Assembly: GCF_023721715.1 (NCBI RefSeq)
Contig: NZ_JAMDLG010000001.1
Coordinates: forward strand, 3,139,784 to 3,203,783
DNA length: 64,000 nucleotides
DNA from: Parasegetibacter sp. NRK P23
GTDB lineage: Bacteria; Bacteroidota; Bacteroidia; Chitinophagales; Chitinophagaceae
Direction of reading: 5' to 3'
The notes under the pieces were generated by a model. That model ran no database searches, was not told the DNA's origin, and worked only from the letters and a program-made list of their open reading frames with translations. The position numbers and the translations under genes are program-made. Shown here piece by piece: positions 1-7,708 of the stretch (positions within the stretch are counted from its first letter, which is position 1; each line of letters opens with the position of its first letter).

Positions 1-351
1 TACCCTGCCCATTTTAGTAAATACGGTATCGGGACGGGGATGAATGTTTACAAAGGTGTAGGCTGGTCCGGAAGCGGCATCCATGCCTATTAAACGTACG
101 TTTTCGGTTCCTTTGATCAACACTACCTGCTCTGCGCCATTGCGGGCGTAACGCTCATATACCACCTTCAGGTTTTCCGTCTGGTATTCAGCCGTGGAAA
201 GTTCGCCGTTACCAAAGATGCCGATGGCGCCGCACACAAGCAGCGCCATGATGAACACTTTCATGAAGGCCTGTATCTTCCAACCGGTGCGCTGGAGGGG
301 AATGGATTCCTCCAGTTGAAGCGCTCCCTTATCCGCCTGTTCAATTTGCAT
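1..351 (-). CDS. Partial membrane-anchored protein of unknown function
   Basis: The minus-strand frame is open from an ATG at 351 to the window edge, so only the first 117 residues are present and the C-terminus is missing. After about 20 polar residues comes one hydrophobic segment (roughly residues 24-45, including FIMALLVCGAIGIFG), then a soluble part that looks beta-rich. A second ATG five bases upstream is in another frame. From memory, a similar layout (a GW motif before a single membrane helix and an FGNG turn) is seen in small proteins encoded next to DUF421/YetF-type membrane proteins; I cannot confirm that because the neighbour lies outside the window. It is divergent from the ppGpp hydrolase gene at 444. 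No function is assigned. Confidence 0.6.
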   Translation of the reverse strand, partial: MQIEQADKGALQLEESIPLQRTGWKIQAFMKVFIMALLVCGAIGIFGNGELSTAEYQTENLKVVYERYARNGAEQVVLIKGTENVRLIGMDAASGPAYTFVNIHPRPDTVFTKMGRV

Positions 352-443
352 GTCATTTACTTTATAGCAGTGTTTCAATTCACATGCCTGCCTGTTGGAA
401 CAGGGTTTGCACTTTAATACATTAACTTTAAAACAAATTCAAA

Positions 444-1016
444 ATGAATATACTAGCCACAGTTGAAGCATTCGCCAGGTCGGCCCACGAGGGGCAGCGC
501 AGGAAGTATGCGAATGAACCCTACATCAACCACCCGGTTCGTGTAATGCATACCTGCGCGGAATATGTAAACGATGAAGTAGTGCTGGAAGCGGCACTGT
601 TGCATGATGTAATTGAAGACACCGAAGTGTCCGCCAATATGCTTTTTAAATTTCTCCAAACGCTGCACTCCGGTCCCGAAGCGGTAAAAGTGATGAAGCT
701 GGTGCAGGAACTTACGGATGAATATGTGTCCGCAAAATACCCGGGTTGGAACAGGGTGAAAAGGAAGAAACTCGAAGTGCTGCGTTTGTCGAAAATTTCA
801 CCGGCGGCACAAACCATTAAGTATGCCGACATCCTGGACAACAGCACAGACATTGTGAACAGCGGATCAGATTTCGCGACGCGTTATCTCCTGGAAGCGG
901 AAGACATCCTGCTGAACATACCAAAGGGAGATGCCGCTTTGTACAAAAGAACACTGGAAACAGTAAGGTTATGCCGGAAGCAACTGTCTTCACCACCGGC
1001 TGGTGCGGCGTACTAA
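444..1016 (+). CDS. HD-domain (p)ppGpp hydrolase, MESH1/small alarmone hydrolase type
   Basis: This 190-residue protein is essentially one HD phosphohydrolase domain of the RelA/SpoT hydrolase kind. The metal-binding set can be read off: His30 (YINHPV), His54-Asp55 (LLHDVIEDT) and Asp129 with Asn133 (KYADILDN). There is no synthetase, TGS or ACT domain, so the length fits the stand-alone small alarmone hydrolases (MESH1-like), which remove the 3' pyrophosphate of ppGpp in the cytoplasm; MESH1 itself can also act on NADPH. The role is inferred from the family. It is monocistronic, divergent from the membrane protein at the window edge. There is no Shine-Dalgarno site before the ATG, as usual in Bacteroidota. 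Confidence 0.85.
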   Translation: MNILATVEAFARSAHEGQRRKYANEPYINHPVRVMHTCAEYVNDEVVLEAALLHDVIEDTEVSANMLFKFLQTLHSGPEAVKVMKLVQELTDEYVSAKYPGWNRVKRKKLEVLRLSKISPAAQTIKYADILDNSTDIVNSGSDFATRYLLEAEDILLNIPKGDAALYKRTLETVRLCRKQLSSPPAGAAY

Positions 1017-1075
1017 AAAAAGGGCGGAAACCAAATGGCTCCCACCCTTCTACAAATCACCACAAAACTGCGCTA

Positions 1076-1297
1076 TCACCTCACAAGACTAGTATCTGTG
1101 GGCCATCGTGAGGTATCCCTTCGCAACGTGTCGGTTTTTCCCTGTTTCTTGCCTTTTTTCTTAGTGGTATCTTTTTTAGGAACCGTATCTGTCATGATCA
1201 GTTCCTGCGCTTCCGATGTAACACCGGAAGGCTGTGAAGTGTAAGCAAGGGCCACCATACCAAAGCCGATCCCTGCCACCAATAGTAATTGTTTCAT
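1076..1297 (-). CDS. Small exported Thr/Lys-rich protein
   Basis: The gene encodes 73 residues. An N-terminal hydrophobic stretch (about residues 3-19) ends in a plausible signal-peptidase region (ALAYTSQ). The remainder is strongly polar, with alternating Lys clusters and Asp-Thr repeats (DTVPKKDTTKKKGKK) and no recognisable domain. This looks like a short secreted or periplasmic low-complexity peptide. It lies next to another small minus-strand gene (1330-1578), in a neighbourhood full of short proteins. The call rests on the signal peptide, the clean start and the lack of a better frame in the region. Confidence 0.55.
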   Translation of the reverse strand: MKQLLLVAGIGFGMVALAYTSQPSGVTSEAQELIMTDTVPKKDTTKKKGKKQGKTDTLRRDTSRWPTDTSLVR

Positions 1298-1329
1298 AAC
1301 TGCGTGTTTTATTTGTATTCGTGTAATGG

Positions 1330-1578
1330 TTATTGCATGGCATCCTGCTGATCGTGTCCATGGGTTTTTACGATCTTATTGTAGATGCCCATCAGCAGGA
1401 ACGGGGCCGCCCATTGGCCCACAAACAGACTTGCATGTTTTCTGCCCAGACATTTTAAAGTGGCGGAAACTACCATCGCACCAACAGATGCCCATAAATA
1501 AACATCGGAGGGCACTCTTGATGTTTTGTCTTCTATCGCTTCCGCGACCTTTCCTTCGGAGCCGAATTCTGTATTCAT
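1330..1578 (-). CDS. Small two-helix membrane protein
   Basis: I place the start at the ATG at 1578 (82 residues). The frame is open further upstream, but that part would overlap the next gene's start and has poor codon quality. The protein has a charged N-terminus (about 25 residues) and two hydrophobic segments (about 27-43 and 50-65), then a short polar tail rich in His and Gln. The sequence just before the ATG (AAGAGAAATACT) is purine-rich. No enzymatic motif is visible. It is divergent from the flavin oxidoreductase gene and transcribed towards the Thr/Lys-rich small protein, possibly as a two-gene unit. Confidence 0.6.
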   Translation of the reverse strand: MNTEFGSEGKVAEAIEDKTSRVPSDVYLWASVGAMVVSATLKCLGRKHASLFVGQWAAPFLLMGIYNKIVKTHGHDQQDAMQ

Positions 1579-1747
1579 AGTATTTCTCTTTTTGTGTGAA
1601 GAATGATTTGTAATACATCTTTCAACTTTCCTGCCATGCGATATTTCAAAATTTCTTCCTGTATTCTGTGCAATTGCTACACAGGAACGGAAATTCCTGC
1701 ACAAAAAAAAGTTCAGGCACCATTTTTTGAATATTTTCTGAAACAGA

Positions 1748-2695
1748 TTGTCCATGCATATACCACTGGCTTATCATGCTTCGCACGAACAGTTCCCTCC
1801 TTCTCAACTGCTGCGTTGGGCCATCCGTGCGGAGGCAGCGGGCTTTAATGCCATTCACAGTTCCGATCATTTCTTTCCCTGGACCAATGCCCAGGGCCAT
1901 AGCGGTTTCTCCCTTTCGTGGCTGGGCGCCGCCATGCAGGCCACACAAATTCCATTCAGTGTAATATGCGCCCCGGGTGGAAGGTACCATCCCGCTGTGC
2001 TTGCACAGGCCACCGCTACTTTATGCGAGCTATTCCCCAACAGGTTCTCCATTGAATTGGGCAGCGGAGAAGCGCTGAATGAAGCCATACTGGGAAAATG
2101 GCCCACCAAAGCAACCAGGAACACACGGTTACAACTATGCGAACAAGCCATCCGTTTGCTGCTGGAAGGAAGAGAGATTACCATGGAAGGATTGGTGGAA
2201 ATAAACAGGGCAAAGCTGTTTACGCTCCCAAAAGAAAGACCACCCATATTCATCGCCGCAGTATCGGAAGAAACCGCGGCAAGGGTAAGCGACTGGAGCG
2301 AAGGCTTGCTCACAACCGCGTCAACGCCGGAAGAAGCGCAACGGAAAATCAAAGCCTACGCCGGTGATGATGACTCCCGTCCCGTATTTCTCCAGTATGC
2401 ATTCTCCTTTGCGCCCACCAAAGAAGAAGCCCTGGAAAGTGCCTACCAATACTGGAAAACAATGTTGCTGGAACCGGAACAACTTGCCGAACTGAAACGG
2501 CCGGAACATTTTGAAGCCGCGACTGCACACATCACCAGGGAAGACATGTCGGGCAAAGTCCCGTTGTTCACTTCCTGGAAAGAACTCGAGGCGGCATTGA
2601 AGCGATTTGAACACCCCAATATCAGGAGAATAATTCTCCACAACCTGCACCACGATCATGATTACCTGTTCGATGCTTTCGAAAGAAAGGACTAG
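1748..2695 (+). CDS. LLM-class flavin-dependent oxidoreductase (non-F420 luciferase-like)
   Basis: The 315-residue product has the bacterial luciferase-like TIM-barrel pattern: an N-terminal strand with PLAYHASHEQF, a helix then AIHSSDHFFPW, a core segment ending in ICAPGGRYHPAVLAQ, and the ELGSGEALNE turn that binds the flavin phosphate in this superfamily. The sequence resembles the group annotated as probable non-F420 flavinoid oxidoreductases, which use FMN in organisms lacking coenzyme F420. The substrate cannot be predicted. The stop codon is one base from the stop of the convergent membrane protein gene, so the two transcripts probably overlap at their 3' ends. Confidence 0.85.
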   Translation: MSMHIPLAYHASHEQFPPSQLLRWAIRAEAAGFNAIHSSDHFFPWTNAQGHSGFSLSWLGAAMQATQIPFSVICAPGGRYHPAVLAQATATLCELFPNRFSIELGSGEALNEAILGKWPTKATRNTRLQLCEQAIRLLLEGREITMEGLVEINRAKLFTLPKERPPIFIAAVSEETAARVSDWSEGLLTTASTPEEAQRKIKAYAGDDDSRPVFLQYAFSFAPTKEEALESAYQYWKTMLLEPEQLAELKRPEHFEAATAHITREDMSGKVPLFTSWKELEAALKRFEHPNIRRIILHNLHHDHDYLFDAFERKD

Positions 2696-2696
2696 C

Positions 2697-3191
2697 TTAC
2701 ATTTCAATGATACCGTACGGCGCCTCCATCAGCAGCGCATCTTTTGTAAGTATGCCGAAAACATACACCAAAACCGCTGCAAAAACCAGGTGCGCTATGA
2801 ACAAATGAAAAAGGTATTTTTTCAGGTTTATGCGTACAGCGAAGGGGTGAAAGAAAAAGAATACCCTCCACACCACGATGCCTGTAATACCAATAACAAC
2901 TCCATATAAAAACATTGATTTCGCGGATAAATCCATCCATTCCCTGCGGAACAAAAACAGGAATGCCAAGGCGAACAGGGCACCGGTAAAATAATGGATC
3001 ACCGTTCCGATAATTCGTGTACGTAACGAATAATCCATCAGGTTGCCCGCGGTGCTCTTTTCGCTGAACATACTCCCGAGAACAAAGGGGATCCGGTATT
3101 CCTTTCCGCTGAAAAGAGAGATGATAAACATATAAAAAGACATAACGGCCGTAGCCGCGACGGAAGCCGCTAAAACGGGAACGATATACAT
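2697..3191 (-). CDS. Four-helix integral membrane protein of unknown function
   Basis: The protein has 164 residues with four clear hydrophobic segments (about 1-27, 62-82, 93-112 and 128-148) joined by short basic loops. An aromatic, His-containing stretch (WRVFFFFHPF) follows helix three. It resembles uncharacterised Bacteroidota inner-membrane proteins of about 160 residues and I assign no function. It is transcribed convergently with the flavin oxidoreductase gene, with the stops almost touching, and divergently from the tiny membrane peptide that follows. Confidence 0.65.
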   Translation of the reverse strand: MYIVPVLAASVAATAVMSFYMFIISLFSGKEYRIPFVLGSMFSEKSTAGNLMDYSLRTRIIGTVIHYFTGALFALAFLFLFRREWMDLSAKSMFLYGVVIGITGIVVWRVFFFFHPFAVRINLKKYLFHLFIAHLVFAAVLVYVFGILTKDALLMEAPYGIIEM

Positions 3192-3326
3192 AGTTTTTTG
3201 TGCATCCGTTCAATATGCAGGCCATGTGTTTTGAAGCATTTTATATACATGTCCGGGAAAAACCTTCACAAATCAGCCCATTTCAGGCGTTCCCGAAATT
3301 TGCATAGGTATTTAAAAGCATCTGAT

Positions 3327-3419
3327 ATGGTAATAATGATCATCGCCACATTTATTGTCCTGCTCCTGATCGGCACCTACATCGCCATGCAGGGCAAGAA
3401 AAAAACACGGGATGATTAA
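3327..3419 (+). CDS. Predicted 30-residue single-helix membrane peptide
   Basis: An ATG at 3327 opens a 30-residue frame that is almost entirely one membrane helix (VIMIIATFIVLLLIGTYIAM) with a basic, polar tail (QGKKKTRDD). The positive-inside rule puts the tail in the cytoplasm. A longer in-frame extension upstream (from 3198) has no membrane or coding character and is rejected. The peptide sits 34 bp before the acidic protein gene on the same strand and may be its leader gene. The size makes the call uncertain. Confidence 0.4.
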   Translation: MVIMIIATFIVLLLIGTYIAMQGKKKTRDD

Positions 3420-3453
3420 CCCTTATTTCTTCAATCCAATTAAATACTGAACT

Positions 3454-3840
3454 ATGTTATTAAGCAAATCATCTCAAAAAGCAACAGGTATTCAAACGCC
3501 ACAACAGGAAGAAGTGATCCGCGACAGGGCCGACCTTTACGCGCAAAAGGGACCAAAGAAAAACCCTGAAGACATGGATGCGGAAGTTACCGATGAGGAC
3601 ATTGCCGCACTGGGAAACCCTGACCAGGACAACGATGATAATGATGACGAATTGTTTGACGAAGCCCAACTGGATGATACCGATGATGAAGGCGATCCCC
3701 TCAACGAAGGAGACACCACTTCTGATGGCACTGAACTGGACATCCCCGGAGACGACGATGAAGATGACACCGATGAAGAGAACGATTATTACAGCGTTGG
3801 AGAAGAGGAGGAAGAAGAGCCGCTGCGTAACAAAACATAA
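3454..3840 (+). CDS. Highly acidic low-complexity protein
   Basis: The 128-residue protein has a basic, Gln-rich N-terminal 35 residues followed by an extremely Asp/Glu-rich body. A conserved-looking segment LDIPGDDDEDD is followed by a YYS motif near the C-terminus. From memory, Bacteroidota small proteins ending in LDVPG...NYYS form an uncharacterised family, so this is probably a real conserved gene and not a random frame. It should be disordered and strongly negative. It has no signal peptide and is therefore predicted cytoplasmic. It is the first of three closely spaced short plus-strand genes (gaps of 12 and 28 bp), probably one transcript. Confidence 0.65.
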   Translation: MLLSKSSQKATGIQTPQQEEVIRDRADLYAQKGPKKNPEDMDAEVTDEDIAALGNPDQDNDDNDDELFDEAQLDDTDDEGDPLNEGDTTSDGTELDIPGDDDEDDTDEENDYYSVGEEEEEEPLRNKT

Positions 3841-3852
3841 AATTCATTTACC

Positions 3853-4053
3853 ATGAAGTCAATAGCCTTTATTATTTTGTGCCTTAGCGTGGTCGCCTGC
3901 GGAAACGGCGGCAACGACAAAGCTGAACAGGACAGCACCCGCATTGAAATGCATGCGGACTCCACGAGAGGATTCCCTAACAGCAATGATACAACGCCGC
4001 TTTCTGTAGATACAATGGCGAGAAGGGATACAGCTCAACCCAATTCACGGTGA
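3853..4053 (+). CDS. Small lipoprotein
   Basis: The 66-residue product starts with a classic lipoprotein signal: a hydrophobic segment (AFIILCLSVV) and lipobox VVAC with Cys16 as the predicted acylated residue. The mature part is about 50 polar residues rich in Asp, Thr and Ser without a domain. It starts 12 bp after the acidic protein and is followed 28 bp later by another hydrophilic small protein, which suggests co-transcription. The mature peptide is too short for an enzyme; an envelope stress or structural role is only a guess. Confidence 0.6.
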   Translation: MKSIAFIILCLSVVACGNGGNDKAEQDSTRIEMHADSTRGFPNSNDTTPLSVDTMARRDTAQPNSR

Positions 4054-4081
4054 TTAGGCTTTCATCCTTCAATTTAAATCC

Positions 4082-4267
4082 ATGAAACAAAAAACATCAG
4101 GCGAAGACAAGCTTATCAAAGCGGACGAGCATAAAAAGTCCGCTGAACAACATCCGGAAGCCTGGCAGGAAAAATCCAACTTCGGAAGACGTGACGATTA
4201 CACCAACGAATCTTCTTATCAGAAAAAGAAGAACAAATATTACAAAGAAAAACCCCCGCACCGTTAA
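4082..4267 (+). CDS. Small hydrophilic Lys/Glu-rich protein
   Basis: This is a 61-residue charged protein with no hydrophobic segment and no signal peptide, with Lys, Glu, Asn and Tyr predominating. It resembles the disordered stress-induced small proteins common in soil Bacteroidota, but I recognise no named family. It closes the three-gene plus-strand unit. Its stop codon TAA (4265-4267) lies inside the loop of a terminator hairpin and overlaps the stop codon of the convergent CinA-like gene. Confidence 0.55.
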   Translation: MKQKTSGEDKLIKADEHKKSAEQHPEAWQEKSNFGRRDDYTNESSYQKKKNKYYKEKPPHR

Positions 4268-4278
4268 GCGGGGGTTTT
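4249..4278. terminator. Bidirectional intrinsic terminator embedding both stop codons
   Basis: Arms AAAACCCCCGC (4249-4259) and GCGGGGGTTTT (4268-4278) form a perfect 11-bp stem with an 8-nt loop. The flanking A and T runs give a U-tract in both directions. The loop contains TTAA, which provides the TAA stop for the plus-strand gene and, reversed, the TAA stop of the minus-strand gene, so the terminator is partly coding on both strands. Confidence 0.85.
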
Positions 4279-4767
4279 CGCTTGGATCATTTCCAGCAAC
4301 CGCTTCAATAATGTATGGGCATAATAAGCTTGTAACGCCATAGGTGTTCCTTCCTTGCCGGTTAACATACCGGAGCCCAGAAGCTCCTGCCGGTACACGA
4401 TGGCATAATAGGCGAACAGCCGGTTTTCCGACTCCGGCACCGGTGCGGCGTACCCTGTGATGCCGATGCCCCAGGCAGCATCAAAAACGGTGGCCACTTC
4501 AGCGGCCATTTCAACGGCCACCCGTTCTGAAACGCAGTTTACCCTTGCCGCATGCACGGGATCCACTTTCAGGTGCTTTATTTTCTGTTCCAGGTTGTAT
4601 GCGGTGATGCCGCCATTAAAAACAAGTGAGGCTTCAGGCATCCCTGACAGACTGAACTGTACAAGGCCGGCGGTTACGCTTTCCGCTGCGGCAATGGTTT
4701 CTTTCCGGTCCTTAAGCAACTGCGCCAATGTTTCTATTAATGCCTTATCGGGTTCAATGCTGTTCAT
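4264..4767 (-). CDS. CinA C-terminal family protein (nicotinamide-nucleotide amidase type)
   Basis: The 167-residue protein matches the stand-alone CinA C-terminal domain. The active-site segment AAESVTAGLVQ (Ser30) stands where PncC-type enzymes have ESCTGG, followed by GGITAYN...K (Lys62) and the glycine-rich GIGITGYAAP loop. Family members hydrolyse nicotinamide mononucleotide to nicotinate mononucleotide and ammonia in the pyridine nucleotide salvage cycle. The SVTAG and GITGYA variants deviate from the best-studied PncC sequences, so activity is likely but not certain. It sits 12 bp downstream of the alpha-glucosidase gene on the same strand, probably in one operon. Confidence 0.75.
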   Translation of the reverse strand: MNSIEPDKALIETLAQLLKDRKETIAAAESVTAGLVQFSLSGMPEASLVFNGGITAYNLEQKIKHLKVDPVHAARVNCVSERVAVEMAAEVATVFDAAWGIGITGYAAPVPESENRLFAYYAIVYRQELLGSGMLTGKEGTPMALQAYYAHTLLKRLLEMIQAKTPA

Positions 4768-4779
4768 AATAGATTCAAG

Positions 4780-6390
4780 TTATTGTTCCAGTTGAATAAT
4801 AAGTCCGAGGTCACCATCCATACCGATGCTGTTGTGCACTTCCACGCCGGTCCATTCGGGAATGGTGGCGCATACCACTTTTCCTTTAAAGGTAAAATGC
4901 GCCGGAACAAACCAGGCTGGCGCATGTGTCATGTTGAGCACAATGAGAAAGTAATGCCGGCCTGGCATTTTCCTGGTGAACGCCATAATGCCCCTGTCGG
5001 CATAAACGGGATCGTATTGTCCCGCATGCAAGGCGGGTTCGGCCTTCCGGAGTTTGATCAGTGCTTTGTAAAGGGATAACATGGAATAAGGATCATCCTG
5101 CTGCATGGCCACATTGCAACGCTGCCAGGAGCGTTCCACCGGCAACCAGGGACGCACACCTGAAAATCCCGCGTATGGAGAAGCATCCCATTGCATGGGC
5201 GTGCGCGCCGGGTCACGGCTGAGGTGAAGACCTGGCATATTGAGCCCCTGCGGGTCCTTTACTTCTTCCGGCGGAATGGCCACGCTCCGCATACCGATCT
5301 CATCGCCATAATACACGGTAGGTGTGCCACGAAGGGTGAACAGCAACATAGCGGCCACCCTCGCCTGCTGGATGCCTGTACGACTTGCCACCCGGTGGTT
5401 ATCGTGGTTGCCCAATACCCAGTTGGGCCATGCATCCGCAGGAAGCAATCCTTCGTATTCATCCACACAAGCGGCTATGGTCCTGGCTTCCCAGGGCAGG
5501 GTAATCAATTGGAAATTGAAGGGAAGATGCGCCCCTTCGTTGTTCTTGCCGTAATACAATACCAGGTCCTGTAACGGGAGGTACACTTCGCCGATCAGCA
5601 GTTTACCGTTGCCGAAAGTTTCCATTATGTCCCGCATTTCAGCAACAATATCATGGACCTCTGGCTGATCGGTGGAATACACCGGCAACAACTGATTATA
5701 GGTGGGTTGCCCTGGAGCATACCCGGGATTGACGGGATTATCGCGCAAGCGCGTGTCTTTGATCATGTGCCACATCACATCCACGCGAAAGCCATCCACG
5801 CCTTTTTCAAGCCAGAAGCGCATTACATCGTACATAGCGGCTCTCACCTCGGGATTCCTCCAATTGAGGTCGGGTTGCTCTTTCAGGAAAGCGTGGTAAT
5901 AATATTGCCCGGTATGCTCCTCCCATTCCCAGGCTCCGCCACCGAATACGCTGAGCCAGTTGTTGGGCGGACCTCCATCAGGGCGGGGATCTTCCCATAT
6001 ATACCAGTCTCTTTTCGGGTTGGAACGCGAGGAGCGCGATTCGAGGAACCAGGGATGCTGATCGGAAGTATGGTTCGGCACCAGGTCGAGTATAATCCTG
6101 AGCTGTAACGCATGCGCCTCATCAATTAGCGCCTCCATTTCAGCCAGTGTACCAAAGATCGGATGTATATCGGTGTAATCACTGATATCATAACCGAAGT
6201 CGGCCATGGGGGAAGGATATATGGGAGAAATCCAAAGTGCGTCCACCCCCAGTTCAACGAGGTGATTCAATCGTTTACGGATGCCATTAAGGTCGCCCAC
6301 ACCATCATTGTTGCTGTCCTCGAACGACCGCGGGTATACCTGGTAAATTACGGCGCTTCTCCACCAAAGTTGCTCCTGTGCTGTATTCAT
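4780..6390 (-). CDS. GH13 alpha-glucosidase / oligo-1,6-glucosidase
   Basis: This is a full-length family GH13 enzyme of 536 residues. All four conserved regions can be read: DLVPNHTS (102-109), GFRVDVMWHM with nucleophile Asp204, GEVYLP with acid/base Glu268, and VLGNHDNHR with Asp330. Three catalytic carboxylates are intact. There is no signal peptide, so it acts in the cytoplasm on small alpha-glucosides. The VDVMWHM context is typical of alpha-glucosidases active on alpha-1,4 disaccharides; alpha-1,6 or trehalose-related activity is possible. It precedes the CinA-like gene by 12 bp. No maltose transport genes are nearby, which suggests intracellular glycogen or compatible-solute turnover. 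Confidence 0.88.
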   Translation of the reverse strand: MNTAQEQLWWRSAVIYQVYPRSFEDSNNDGVGDLNGIRKRLNHLVELGVDALWISPIYPSPMADFGYDISDYTDIHPIFGTLAEMEALIDEAHALQLRIILDLVPNHTSDQHPWFLESRSSRSNPKRDWYIWEDPRPDGGPPNNWLSVFGGGAWEWEEHTGQYYYHAFLKEQPDLNWRNPEVRAAMYDVMRFWLEKGVDGFRVDVMWHMIKDTRLRDNPVNPGYAPGQPTYNQLLPVYSTDQPEVHDIVAEMRDIMETFGNGKLLIGEVYLPLQDLVLYYGKNNEGAHLPFNFQLITLPWEARTIAACVDEYEGLLPADAWPNWVLGNHDNHRVASRTGIQQARVAAMLLFTLRGTPTVYYGDEIGMRSVAIPPEEVKDPQGLNMPGLHLSRDPARTPMQWDASPYAGFSGVRPWLPVERSWQRCNVAMQQDDPYSMLSLYKALIKLRKAEPALHAGQYDPVYADRGIMAFTRKMPGRHYFLIVLNMTHAPAWFVPAHFTFKGKVVCATIPEWTGVEVHNSIGMDGDLGLIIQLEQ

Positions 6391-6430
6391 ATCCTTCCCG
6401 GCAAAAAAATCATACCATCTTCAACCGACC

Positions 6431-7696
6431 TCAACTCATCCTTAATTTATTGTACAACGTGCGCCTGCTGATGTTCATAAGCCGGGCGGCGGCGCTTTTA
6501 TTGAATTTCACCTTCTCCAGCATACGCAGGATAAAATCCATTTCAGCCTTGGCCGAAGCCTCCCTTAAATTGATGGAAGCCTTGGTTTCAGGAACCTTCT
6601 CGGCTTCCATCTGCCCTGCTCCCGTTTTTCTGAAATTGAAATAAGCTGCGCGCCATGCTTCTCCCCCACTACCTAGCAATACCATGCGATTCACCACGTT
6701 TCTCAGTTCCCGGACATTACCCGGCCAGTCATAAGCCATAAAATCGCGTTCGGCATCGGAGGAAAAGAACATACGCTCCTTCCGGAGTTCAGTGCAGGCT
6801 TCGCTACTGAAATGGTGCGCAAGTGCCAGTATATCGCCGGAACGTTTCCGCAATGGCGGGAGGTATACACTATAATATTCAACACCACTCAACAGCGATG
6901 GATTGATATGCCCTTTCTGGCTCAGCGTTTCGAGTGCGTGTGTGGAAGAAAGTATCAACCGTGTATCGTTGCCGGAAGTATTCAGCAAAACAGCCAATAC
7001 TTCCTGTAGCACCTCTTCCGTTTTTTCAATGAATAACGTTCCTGATTTCGCCTGCTCTGTCCATTGTTTACAATGCTCCTTAATTGTTGCGCCTTCCACC
7101 ACAACAAAAGGTCCATTCCTCCGACTGCTGTGTTCATGAATATACCTGGCGAGGCTTTTTTTCCCTGTGCCTGCTTCCCCATAAATGAAGACCATTCCAT
7201 TATTTCGGATCATCTGTTCAGCCTGGGTACGCAACATATCCGTGCCAGGTGTCCAGAGGAATTCTTCTGATGAAACATTTTCATCCGGTGGCATTTCTGC
7301 TTTTACAGGAATTTCATTTTCATCCGCCACGCACGCTTCTACCTGCTTTTTTTTACGGGCGGCAGCGTTGCTGAGTGCCTGTTTCAGTTGGTCGGGCAGG
7401 AATGGCTTCACCAGGCAATCCGACGCACCGGCTTTAATGATACCCACACCAATCTTGATATCATCGGTGTCGGTAGTAACGATTACTGGGATTTCAGGAT
7501 GTTCCTGAATAATATTTTCAAGGTGTTTTAATGCCGGATCAACATTCGCGTCCAGGTCGTACACCAGGGCATCCACATCCGACACAATCGTCCTTTCTGA
7601 AAAGCCGCTCCTGGTCACCTTGCAATCATTCTTTTCAAGGAAGCGGGCCATAACACCTGAAAACTGGCTGTCCGTTTCAATGATGTGTACACGCAT
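6431..7696 (-). CDS. Atypical NtrC-like response regulator lacking the GAFTGA loop
   Basis: The 421-residue protein has three parts: a receiver domain (about 1-110, Asp47 as probable phospho-acceptor, Lys97 in LVKPF), an AAA+ domain (about 145-345) and a Fis-type helix-turn-helix (about 380-421, SAAARLMNISRRTLYNKL). Walker A is intact (GEAGTGKK, 173-180) and so are PPLRKRSGDI and YDWPGNVREL. The stretch between Walker A and Walker B is about 20 residues shorter than in NtrC or PspF, and the GAFTGA motif that contacts sigma-54 is absent. Walker B reads TLFIEK where the family has TLFLDE. It is therefore unlikely to remodel sigma-54 holoenzyme in the usual way and may be a DNA-binding phospho-switch. 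It lies 12 bp downstream of a lone receiver gene. Confidence 0.82.
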   Translation of the reverse strand: MRVHIIETDSQFSGVMARFLEKNDCKVTRSGFSERTIVSDVDALVYDLDANVDPALKHLENIIQEHPEIPVIVTTDTDDIKIGVGIIKAGASDCLVKPFLPDQLKQALSNAAARKKKQVEACVADENEIPVKAEMPPDENVSSEEFLWTPGTDMLRTQAEQMIRNNGMVFIYGEAGTGKKSLARYIHEHSSRRNGPFVVVEGATIKEHCKQWTEQAKSGTLFIEKTEEVLQEVLAVLLNTSGNDTRLILSSTHALETLSQKGHINPSLLSGVEYYSVYLPPLRKRSGDILALAHHFSSEACTELRKERMFFSSDAERDFMAYDWPGNVRELRNVVNRMVLLGSGGEAWRAAYFNFRKTGAGQMEAEKVPETKASINLREASAKAEMDFILRMLEKVKFNKSAAARLMNISRRTLYNKLRMS

Positions 7697-7708
7697 TGTT
7701 TTAAGGTT

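Noticed and set aside
1579-1755. N-terminal extension of the small membrane protein at 1330-1578
   Set aside because: It would overlap the start of the flavin oxidoreductase, is Cys/Arg-rich without homology-like features, and a good ATG exists at 1578.
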